Below, piece after piece: positions 25,662 through 33,436 of a stretch of 64,000 bases of DNA. The stretch is from Actinomycetales bacterium (GTDB taxonomy: Bacteria > Actinomycetota > Actinomycetes > Actinomycetales > Cellulomonadaceae): assembly GCA_020444245.1 (NCBI GenBank), contig JAHLLI010000010.1:1-64000 (forward strand), written 5' to 3'. Each line of letters begins with the position of its first letter. Position 1 is the first letter of the stretch. The notes beneath the pieces are model-generated. The model had not been told where the DNA came from. It saw nothing but the letters and a program-made list of their open reading frames with translations, and searched no databases. The position numbers and the translations under genes are program-made.

Positions 25662-27134
25662 TTAAGGAACCCGCGATGACGCCCAGAAGGGCACGTACTG
25701 CCGGTTGCGGTAGCCGGACGTTGGGTCGTAGAGCTCGATGAGGCCCTGGTCCAGGGCCTCGTTCAGCAGACGCGAGGCCTGCGGGCTGTTCGAGTTCGGG
25801 ATACCGAACCGCTTCCGAATCGACGCGTTGGTCGTGCGCTCACCGGTGACATGCTTGAGGCAGGCATGGAGGTAGACAGCCCGTACGCGGTCCTCCCGAG
25901 CCATCTGCGTGAGCGTCCTCGGAGCGAGCAGCACGGCCTTCGTGTGGTCAGACGTGACCTCGATGTATGGAGCGGGGAGCTGGTAGAGCTCAGCTTGCGC
26001 CGCGACCTTGTCCCACCCCGTACCGCGCTCCTCACAGATCCCGGCGCGTCGAAGCATCGATGCAAGCGCCTCGTTGCGCGACTGAGGTGGGTGATCGACA
26101 AACCGGAGCGCATCGATGATGGGCTCCCCCGGGTTCGCGATCTCCATACGGTTGGTGAAGATCTCGATCATCGGACCCGCGCCGGTGATCGAGAAGTCCT
26201 GGTGCACGAGCATGTTCGCGACGAGCTCCCGTACCGCGAGCTCCGGATACAGAGCCTGTTCCGAGCGCAGGGCCTGGCCAATGATCTCGTTCTTTGGCAG
26301 CAGCCCGTTGACGAAGCCGATCAAGCCCTCGAATCCAGATGCGTAGCCGCGATCACCCTGCTGCTCCCTCACCGTCTCCACTCGGTTATTGCCGCGGTAC
26401 TGGACAACGCGTACATGCTTGCGAGCGACGGTGTCGAAGTCGGCCAGGCTACGGGCGAACAAGATGGCGCCGAGGTTCGTGACCGCCCATCCCACCCGCG
26501 AGCGCCCTATGAGCTTGTCGCGACTGAGGCTCTCCAGGATGCCGTCGCGGTTCTCGGGTAGTGGCGCATTGAGGAGCTGGAAGTACGACGGGTAGTCGAG
26601 CAACGTGAAGACTTCCTCGGTGCGTACCCGATCCCGGGCCACCCCGGTCTCGAACACCTCACGCTCGAACGCGCGCCAAAGGCGCCGCTCGTACTCGGGA
26701 TTGCTACGCAACGGCTTCTTGTAGGAGCCGACTCGGATGTACTCCTGACCATAGAAGCCAACCGGCCGCTCGCGAGCGGCAGCGATGTCGAGGATGACCA
26801 CGGGCGAGGAGCCGGCCACGGCCGAGATGAAAGAGACCGTGACCTGCGGATCGAGGCCCCGTGTCAGCCACGGCACGAGGTCCTCGTTGCCGACCTTCGT
26901 CGCCTCGGGCACGAAGTTCGTCCCCACGATCTGGTGGCCTGTATCGCGCACACCCCACACGATGTAGGCGCGTGCCCGCCCGGCAAGGACCGCCGCGTTC
27001 GAAAGGGCGGAGATGTACTCGCCGATCTCCTGCGGGTCTGCCTTGTTCTCCTTGAACTCAAGCCAAGGAGTCTCCCGCGGCTCGCGGCACAGGTCCGCGA
27101 GCAGTGCTAGCACTTCGTCGGAATTGAGTGCCAC
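25662..27134 (-). CDS. Schlafen/AlbA_2-domain protein with C-terminal ATPase-like and winged-helix parts
   Basis: A 490-residue protein of the COG2865 type. The N-terminal AlbA_2 domain shows WLEFKENKADPQEIGEYISALSNAA and YIVWGVRDTGHQIVGT. The central part has a GHKL-like HATPase segment (ELVANMLVHQDFSITGAGPMIEIF, EERGTGWDKV). The C-terminus is helix-rich and probably binds DNA. GTG 27134 has GGAGAT upstream. Its GC content is visibly lower than its neighbours. Proteins of this class act as regulators or as anti-phage genes on mobile elements. Which applies is not shown here. Confidence 0.85.
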   Translation of the reverse strand: MALNSDEVLALLADLCREPRETPWLEFKENKADPQEIGEYISALSNAAVLAGRARAYIVWGVRDTGHQIVGTNFVPEATKVGNEDLVPWLTRGLDPQVTVSFISAVAGSSPVVILDIAAARERPVGFYGQEYIRVGSYKKPLRSNPEYERRLWRAFEREVFETGVARDRVRTEEVFTLLDYPSYFQLLNAPLPENRDGILESLSRDKLIGRSRVGWAVTNLGAILFARSLADFDTVARKHVRVVQYRGNNRVETVREQQGDRGYASGFEGLIGFVNGLLPKNEIIGQALRSEQALYPELAVRELVANMLVHQDFSITGAGPMIEIFTNRMEIANPGEPIIDALRFVDHPPQSRNEALASMLRRAGICEERGTGWDKVAAQAELYQLPAPYIEVTSDHTKAVLLAPRTLTQMAREDRVRAVYLHACLKHVTGERTTNASIRKRFGIPNSNSPQASRLLNEALDQGLIELYDPTSGYRNRQYVPFWASSRVP

Positions 27135-27247
27135 ATCATCTCCGTCGTCTCGCCTCGATCGTAGGCGACGAGAACGCGGCCGCGGCCTCTGCACTGGCGC
27201 GTTCGTCGACACGCGCGGACAGGGAGGAACCCGGGTCGTGAGCCGAC

Positions 27248-28687
27248 CTACCGCTCGCAACCGAAGCCCGACACGATCGCGCCCGTGACCGGCACGTGTC
27301 GCTCCTCATGAGCGCGCCCGCCCACCGTGACCGCGGCCGACACCCCGCCGGCCAGGCGACTGACATTCACCGCGTCACCCACCGAGTCCAGCGTCGCCGC
27401 GGCCGCAATGATCGCCTCCGCGTGTGCGGCCAGCGCCACCCGGGCGGCCTGCGGAAGCGGCAGGTCCCGACCGTCGCGCACGGCAGCGCTGTCCACCGGT
27501 GGACCAGAGACGCCCAGCGCCCGGTACAGGTCCGATGCACCCCTGGCCGGCACGCTCCACTCCGCCTCGTCAAGCGCGTCCATCAGCTGGTGGGCGACCT
27601 CGACTCCTGCCCCCATGCCACGTTGCAGCGACCGGCCCGCCGCGAGCAGATCGGTGCGCCCAGCCATGACCTCGGGTGAGGCGATCGCTGCGCCGTCGTG
27701 CGTCACCTCGCGAAGCGCGGCGCTGAGTTCGTTCGCGGCCAGAGCGAGGCCGCCGTCGGCCCGCTGCCAACGCGACAAGAGGACTATGTCGCGGTCCATC
27801 TGGGCCCAGGCTCGGGTGAGGTTGACCAGCGCGGGGCGGGTGCGGTCGACGAACGCCTCTCGGTCCGACAGTCCGAGCTCGACCGCGGAGCGGGTGATGA
27901 GCTCTGCGGCGAGGGCCCGCTGACGCTCGACCATCGCGACGAACCCCAGGTCGGCCGCGGACGGCGAACCCACGAGCACCCGACCGACGCGCACCTCCCA
28001 TCCCGCTGCCGCCTGTTCGAGGCGTCCCGGAACCGGATCCCGATGCTCGCCGCCGAGTGCCGTCGGCCACCGCCCTCGCAGGTATGAGTTGCTCAGCTGC
28101 TCGATCGGCGCGGTCCGTCGAAGCACGTGGGCCGAGCAGGAAAAGGACTCGCCGGCGGGAACCCGCTCGCGTCGGTCGCGGAAGCGCTCGAGGTCCCGCA
28201 CGTAGCGGGCGAGCGATCGGCGCATGGCGTGGGTCGCGACGCCGACCACGTGCATGACGCGGGTGCGGGTCGCCTCGGAGTCCAGGTGGCCCGCTTCGCT
28301 GAGCCGGGCCGTCGGGTGCCGGCGCGCCGCCACCAGCTCCGCCGCGCGGGCCAGGTCGCTCGCTGCTCGCCGCAGGTGCGCATCGCCGGCCCCGTCCGCA
28401 GGCCAACCCAAGCGGTCCTGCGTTCGCTGTGTTCCGTCGGCGATCCGGGCGACACGGGCCATCGTCGGGTCCCCGGCCCGGTCGGGGATCGCCGACCAGA
28501 GGCGTTCGGCCGCGTCGATGAGTTCGTGCCACGACCGCAGCTGCTCCTTCGCGGCTGTGCGGCCCGCGTCCCACAGCGCCTCCCTCGTGGCGAGGTCGGC
28601 GTCCAGGATCAGCTCGCCAACGGTCCGTTCGTCGACGGCCTCGGGCTCGCTGGCTCTGCGCGTAGGGATCTCGGTCACCGTGGGCAC
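27248..28687 (-). CDS. Unrecognised helical protein of the mobile element
   Basis: A 479-residue, Ala/Arg-rich, probably all-helical soluble protein with no motif I recognise. ATG 28687 overlaps the preceding small gene by 13 bp, so the two are co-transcribed. Cysteines are few (one pair near residue 183 in SFSCSAHVL). It may be structural or take part in DNA transfer, but nothing in the sequence decides this. Confidence 0.7.
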   Translation of the reverse strand: MPTVTEIPTRRASEPEAVDERTVGELILDADLATREALWDAGRTAAKEQLRSWHELIDAAERLWSAIPDRAGDPTMARVARIADGTQRTQDRLGWPADGAGDAHLRRAASDLARAAELVAARRHPTARLSEAGHLDSEATRTRVMHVVGVATHAMRRSLARYVRDLERFRDRRERVPAGESFSCSAHVLRRTAPIEQLSNSYLRGRWPTALGGEHRDPVPGRLEQAAAGWEVRVGRVLVGSPSAADLGFVAMVERQRALAAELITRSAVELGLSDREAFVDRTRPALVNLTRAWAQMDRDIVLLSRWQRADGGLALAANELSAALREVTHDGAAIASPEVMAGRTDLLAAGRSLQRGMGAGVEVAHQLMDALDEAEWSVPARGASDLYRALGVSGPPVDSAAVRDGRDLPLPQAARVALAAHAEAIIAAAATLDSVGDAVNVSRLAGGVSAAVTVGGRAHEERHVPVTGAIVSGFGCER

Positions 28688-29016
28688 TCGTTCACCAGGT
28701 CGCCGAGCGCGATGACCACCTGCGAGAAGCCCGCGGGCAGCTGCTCGATCGGGTGCCTGCGGCTCGCGGCCTCCGCGGCGAAGATCAGACCTATCTGGTC
28801 CAAGCCGACGGGCTTGGGCTCGAAGTCATCCAGGGGCGGGAGCTCGTCCGGCAGGAGCTCCAGCACGCGCGAGGCGACGAGTTGGGCACGAACGGACAGG
28901 GTGTGCTGGGCGAGGTCGGCGTCGAGGTTCGCGCGGCCTCTGCTGGCGGCGAGGGTCAGCAGTGCTGCCATCTCGGTCAAGGTGGCGCGCATGTCGGGAC
29001 TCATGGTCGTGGTCAT
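28675..29016 (-). CDS. Unrecognised small helical protein
   Basis: A 113-residue acidic helical protein. ATG 29016 follows GGAAGGGAG by a few bases and gives MTTTMSPDMRATL. The 13-bp overlap with the 27248-28687 gene suggests joint translation. It may form a complex with that protein. No family recognised. Confidence 0.65.
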   Translation of the reverse strand: MTTTMSPDMRATLTEMAALLTLAASRGRANLDADLAQHTLSVRAQLVASRVLELLPDELPPLDDFEPKPVGLDQIGLIFAAEAASRRHPIEQLPAGFSQVVIALGDLVNECPR

Positions 29017-29228
29017 CGGGCTGCTCCCTTCCTGAGCGGTTCCGGCCATCCACCCACCCGGGCGGCGCGCGCGGTTGAGCCCGGGTGCGCGCCTGTGGAC
29101 GGCTGGCGTGTCGGTGGAGCGGTGGAAAGTGATGCCACACGGTCCGAAGGCGCCCGCAGGGCCGGCGATGGTCAGGGCTTCGGCGATCCGGCGCCACTCG
29201 CACTAGCGCAGTGGAGGGAGGTGGCGAT

Positions 29229-30089
29229 GTGCCCCACTGGGTGATCAAGGCGTGTGCGATCGGCCCCGGGCTCGTCGTCTCGGCGGTGGCGGTCGGTCTC
29301 GTCGTCGCTCTGCTGCCGCCACTCGTCGGGCTCGCCGCGCTCGGCGCGTCGGGCCTTGCCGCAATCTCCCTGGCCACAGGCCGCGCGGAGGCTGCCGCGA
29401 CCGCGCTGCTGCTCGGCGCCCGGCGCGCGCAAAGGGCCGACCTCGACGCCCTGGCGCCGGCGATGACTGCGCCGTGCCGCGTCCGCCTCGGCCCGCCCCT
29501 GATCGAGGTCCGCGTCCGCCGGGGCTCGCCTGTCGCGGCGGCTGGCGTAGGTCGGCGGACCGTCGTGGTCACCTCCGGGCTGATCGACGCCCTGGCGGAT
29601 GGCGCCCTACCGCCGGGCCAGGCGGCGGCGGTCATCGGCCACGCGGTCGCGGTCGTGCGCTCGGGTCTGGTGCGCAGTGATCCGCTGCTGGCGGCCTGGT
29701 CTGCGCCGTGGCTCCTCCTGGCGCGACTCGTCCGCGGCATCACGAGGGCGGGACGCCGATTCCCCTTCGTGGCGGCGGGATGGCGCCTGCGTGGCGTCGT
29801 GATCGCCGTCGCCGTGGCTCAGGCCTTGCACGCCGGGCACGTCGGACTCGGGCTCGGCCTGGTCGTCGTGGGTGCGTGCAGCTACCTGCTTCCCGTCGCG
29901 GGGCGGCGATGGCAGAACGAACTACTGACGGCCGGGGACCGCGGCCTGGTGGCGGCCGGGCTCGGGGAGCACATGGCGGCCTACCTGCGACGTTGCCCGC
30001 AGAGCGCCACTGTCCGGGCCCGCATCCACGCGCTCGATCCTTCGCCCCGCCAGCGGCCCCGGATCGGCCTCGTCGCGGCTCCCCGGTGA
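29229..30089 (+). CDS. M48-peptidase-like membrane protein lacking the zinc motif
   Basis: A 286-residue protein with two N-terminal membrane helices and a later hydrophobic pair (residues about 190-225), laid out like small actinobacterial M48 proteases. Where HExxH should stand, after VVTSGLIDALADG, the sequence reads VIGHAVAVVRSG: the first His is kept but Glu and the second His are gone. GTG 29229 follows GGAGG by 8 bases. It is divergent from the preceding unknown genes. A non-catalytic pseudo-enzyme is inferred. Confidence 0.65.
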   Translation: MPHWVIKACAIGPGLVVSAVAVGLVVALLPPLVGLAALGASGLAAISLATGRAEAAATALLLGARRAQRADLDALAPAMTAPCRVRLGPPLIEVRVRRGSPVAAAGVGRRTVVVTSGLIDALADGALPPGQAAAVIGHAVAVVRSGLVRSDPLLAAWSAPWLLLARLVRGITRAGRRFPFVAAGWRLRGVVIAVAVAQALHAGHVGLGLGLVVVGACSYLLPVAGRRWQNELLTAGDRGLVAAGLGEHMAAYLRRCPQSATVRARIHALDPSPRQRPRIGLVAAPR

Positions 30090-30160
30090 TCCTCGGGCGG
30101 TTGAAAGCCGCGCTGGGCGACGCATCAACGCCGACTCACGCCCGGCGTGGGGACCGATGC

Positions 30161-30838
30161 TCAACGACGCACAGCGACCGCGGTTGTGTCGACGGGGGAG
30201 CACTGCCGCCGCTGCTCGGCGGCCAGCCGCTCTCGCGCCCCTGCCTCCGGCCCGGCGATTCCGGGCTCCCGCGAGAGCTCACGGCATGCCTCCGTCGCGC
30301 TCTGCAGACCCGTGCGGGCGGCGTGGCTGGCCGCGTCCTGAGCGTCGATCACTCGGTCGAGCCCCTCCATCTGCGACCGCAGCGCTCCCGCCCCGGGGCC
30401 GGCCTCCATGCCGCGAGCGCCGTCGACCTCAGCCCGGACCGCCTCGATCCGACGCCGGGCGGTCGCGAGGCGTCGCTGCGCCTCGCCGGCCACCTCGTCG
30501 GCCAACCCGCATAGCCGCCCGAGGACGGCGCCGTCGCCGCGGATCTCGGCCGGCCATGCGCCGGCGGACCGTGCCGCCGCTGCAACGTCACCGACGGTCG
30601 CCCGAGCAGCGGACGCGTAGGCGGCGGCGTGATCGACGGCCCGCTGGGCGTAGGTCGCCTGACTCACCGCGGCGTCCCGTGCTGCGCCCGCGCGCTCGGA
30701 CACCCACGTCGGGCCGTCAACGTCGCGGGCGGGCAGCACGTCGTCCACTCGTGCCGTGCTCGCCCGAGCGGAGGCCTCGAGCGCGTCGAGCAAGTGCTGG
30801 TCGACGAACACCAGCTGCGCCTCGTCGTGTGCGTCCAC
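30161..30838 (-). CDS. Unrecognised coiled-coil protein
   Basis: A 225-residue helical protein rich in Ala, Arg and Glu with heptad-like spacing over most of its length, so a coiled coil is likely. The start is GTG 30838 with GGGGAGG about 8 bases upstream. It is convergent with the M48-like gene. No enzyme motif is seen. Confidence 0.65.
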   Translation of the reverse strand: MDAHDEAQLVFVDQHLLDALEASARASTARVDDVLPARDVDGPTWVSERAGAARDAAVSQATYAQRAVDHAAAYASAARATVGDVAAAARSAGAWPAEIRGDGAVLGRLCGLADEVAGEAQRRLATARRRIEAVRAEVDGARGMEAGPGAGALRSQMEGLDRVIDAQDAASHAARTGLQSATEACRELSREPGIAGPEAGARERLAAEQRRQCSPVDTTAVAVRR

Positions 30839-31085
30839 GTCGGCCTCCCCGGGGCTTGCGTATGTGCCTACCCCCGGAAGCCGGGCGCGGCGCCCTGGAG
30901 GTCAATGCTCCGAGGCCGCTATCCCAGCTTGGTGGGCCGGTTCACCAGCCGTGCACCCAGTGGCAGGTACGGCAGGGTCCCGCCGGCGCGCCGCTCCCGT
31001 CTGAGACAGACTCTCGAGCAGGGCCCCTGCCGGCTTCCGTCCGGCCGCTCGACGGCGCGCAAGGGCGACCGGCCGAGGTGATGGG

Positions 31086-32384
31086 TCATGTCGGGTCGGC
31101 GGAGCCGCCGTCGTCGGGCGCCCGCACGCCCTTGCTGCGGTTGCAGGACCAGTGGGTCAGCTGGGTGTTGTCACGCGTGTGGTCGCCGCTGTCCGAGATC
31201 GGGTGCACGTGATCCAGCGTCGCTGCGCGGTCATTGGGCCACAGCGCGCCGGGATCGACCGGATGGTGGCACAGACGGCAGACCCACTGATCGCGCAGGT
31301 AGATCTCGACCGGGTCGAACAGGTCGACGTGTGCGGGGGTGCGGCCCAGGGCACTGATGCGGGCCAGGTAGCTGCGCCGGGCCTCCAGGGCCCGAGTGCG
31401 CGCCGCGGCCAGCGCTCGGAGGCGGGCGCTGGTGCGACTCGCGACCTGCTCCGTGCTGAAGACCGGACGGTCGAACACGGCTGCGGCACCATCGGCATCC
31501 ACCTCGTAGGTGCGGTCGATCGTGGCGTAGGCCGTGCGGTCGTCGGTGATGGGCACACCGAGGTCGCGCCTGATGCGCCCGACGGTCGCGAACCCGTCGT
31601 AGACCCAGCCGTCGACCGGCGCGCTCACGCCCTTGTCCTGGTTGCACCAAGCGAACCAGAGCCCCGTGCCCTCGAGCGTGGCGGCGAGGGTGGGCACGTT
31701 GGCGCCTAGGTGTGAGCGCAGCGCCGAGACTGACTGGGTGCGGCGCCACGGGACATGGTCGAGCGGGACGTAGGCCGTGGTGAGCTCGTCAGTCACGACC
31801 CGGTCGCCGACGCGCGGGGTGAGATCAACCGGCGGTCCGGCGAGCGTCGGCAGATGTGGGAAGTTGGTCAAGTCGATGGTCGCGCTGCCAATCCTGCGCG
31901 GCACGGGGTGCCAGGCAACGCTGGCTGGCGCTGTGTCGGTGAAGGGTGCGGCGGCAGGCGGCTCGAACATGCGGATGCGCGCCGGGTAGCGCAGCACCCT
32001 CCCGTGGGTGACGGCCAGGTCGGTCAGGTCGGCGTGAGCGGGTTCCTCGAACGACATGTCGATCCACACTCGGGGGGCGCCGTCGTTGTGCTCCTGCACC
32101 CAGCCGTACTCGAGCCAGCCGGGTAGCCCGACGTGCTGACCGGTCAGCTCGTGCAGCGTTGCCACCAGGTGCCCGTGCCTGCCGAAGAGGACACCGATCT
32201 GCTGGTCGAGGTCATCGGGCTCGGCGTCCGGGCACAGTGCGATGACCTCGGAGCCGGCGTGCACGAGGGGAAGCACGACCGGGATGAGGTCTGCGGGGTC
32301 GACGTCATCGACGGGTCGGCCCGTGGGCCAGGCTTCGGCCCAGCTGAACGACCCGGTCAGTGCTCGCTCCCGTGGCGGTGGCAC
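31086..32384 (-). CDS. HNH endonuclease-domain protein
   Basis: The last 60 of at least 432 residues form an HNH domain: CRLC, then DHVHPISDSGDHTRDN, then HWSCNRSKG, with both zinc-type Cys pairs and the catalytic His. The first 350 residues are unrecognised and alpha/beta in character. The earliest ordinary start is GTG 32384, which has a poor ribosome site, and the frame stays open and protein-like for about 60 codons further upstream without ATG, GTG or TTG. The true start may be a rare codon. A nicking or defence role is possible. Confidence 0.75.
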   Translation of the reverse strand: MPPPRERALTGSFSWAEAWPTGRPVDDVDPADLIPVVLPLVHAGSEVIALCPDAEPDDLDQQIGVLFGRHGHLVATLHELTGQHVGLPGWLEYGWVQEHNDGAPRVWIDMSFEEPAHADLTDLAVTHGRVLRYPARIRMFEPPAAAPFTDTAPASVAWHPVPRRIGSATIDLTNFPHLPTLAGPPVDLTPRVGDRVVTDELTTAYVPLDHVPWRRTQSVSALRSHLGANVPTLAATLEGTGLWFAWCNQDKGVSAPVDGWVYDGFATVGRIRRDLGVPITDDRTAYATIDRTYEVDADGAAAVFDRPVFSTEQVASRTSARLRALAAARTRALEARRSYLARISALGRTPAHVDLFDPVEIYLRDQWVCRLCHHPVDPGALWPNDRAATLDHVHPISDSGDHTRDNTQLTHWSCNRSKGVRAPDDGGSADPT

Positions 32385-32835
32385 CCCAAGGAGGTGGGCC
32401 GCCCGCTGCCGGTCCTGGCCAGTCTGCGCAATCGTCCCGGGCGCCCCGGTGCGGTGGGAGTACAGCCACAGGCCCGTAAGGGCATCCCAGCAGATCGTGG
32501 TGCACCCCCTAGTCGCGCGCGGGTGGCGCCAACCGGCCCATCGCCGGGTCGTGCTGCGCAGGCGACCCGCTGCACCACAGGAATGTGCCGGACCCGCCGA
32601 GAATCAAGCCTACGACGCCGGTGGCCCTGAACGGTTGCTCCTCGAGGCCCACGGCCGGCCCCTTCAGCGATCATGAGCGGCCGGGAGCCGCGTCCTCACC
32701 GCCCCTGCGTCCAGAACGGGTTGAGACTGACCCTGGCGACAGGGATTGGAGGGTCAGTCACAAAGCGCCTTCGCCCAGAACCGGGCCACGACGTGCGGCG
32801 TCGAGATCGCGCAGTCGAGCGCAACCGAGCCGGCG
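32385..32835. other. Stretch without a firm gene
   Basis: The HNH frame continues open into this stretch on the minus strand. A second possible small minus-strand frame (about 32508-32654, GTG start) would encode some 48 residues with one hydrophobic segment. It has no clear ribosome site and is not called. The rest shows nothing. Confidence 0.4.
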
Positions 32836-33174
32836 TCATCTAGCCGCACCACGACCGTCTCCCGCTGGCATCGCACCCGGGTCGCTCGCCAGCTGGCGCA
32901 GCCGCGTCGCCTCCCGCACTGTCAACTCCGGCACCGCGCAGCGCTCCACCGCCTCCGGCAGCGACAGCCCCTCGGTGTCGGTGAGCTTCACCAACGCCGC
33001 CGCTGCGCGCGCTTCGCACGCGGCCACGAGCGCGTCGCGCTCGGCGAGTGCGACCGCGACGTCCACCCCCAGCGCATCCCACCGCTTCTCCTTGATCGCC
33101 CGCGCCCGCCGCGCCTTGGCCTGCGCGTCCACCGCCGCCCGCCGGGCCCGCTGCCGTGCCGTCTGATCTGCCAT
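32836..33174 (-). CDS. Small basic helical protein next to the relaxase gene
   Basis: A 112-residue protein. ATG 33174 has AAGGAGC about 5 bases upstream. Residues 1-30 are strongly basic (ARQRARRAAVDAQAKARRARAIKEKR) and could bind DNA, and the rest is helical. It is divergent from the MobF relaxase gene with 262 bp between, which is the usual place for oriT and a relaxosome accessory protein. That role is inferred. Confidence 0.65.
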   Translation of the reverse strand: MADQTARQRARRAAVDAQAKARRARAIKEKRWDALGVDVAVALAERDALVAACEARAAAALVKLTDTEGLSLPEAVERCAVPELTVREATRLRQLASDPGAMPAGDGRGAAR

Positions 33175-33436
33175 CGCTGCTCCTTCATCACGTCCGGTCG
33201 ACCACCGAAAGGCGCGCCCCAGCCTCACGCGGCCATCCGTCGCGACTTCGCCCGCCTCGTCCGAAGCCCGAGGCCGCACCCGACGTCCCCCCGGCATCCC
33301 GCGCGCATCCGCGCCGTCGACCGCAACCCCTCGAAACGGCACCCCGCACTGCCCCACACACCTCATGCATTCCGGCTAGTTGACCCCTCAACTACTGGCC
33401 GCCGGGGGCGGGCGCGGCGCCTTCGGAGTCGTGACC

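Noticed and set aside
25417-25665. An 82-codon plus-strand frame
   Set aside because: No ribosome site, composition not protein-like, and it overlaps the end of the AlbA_2 gene.
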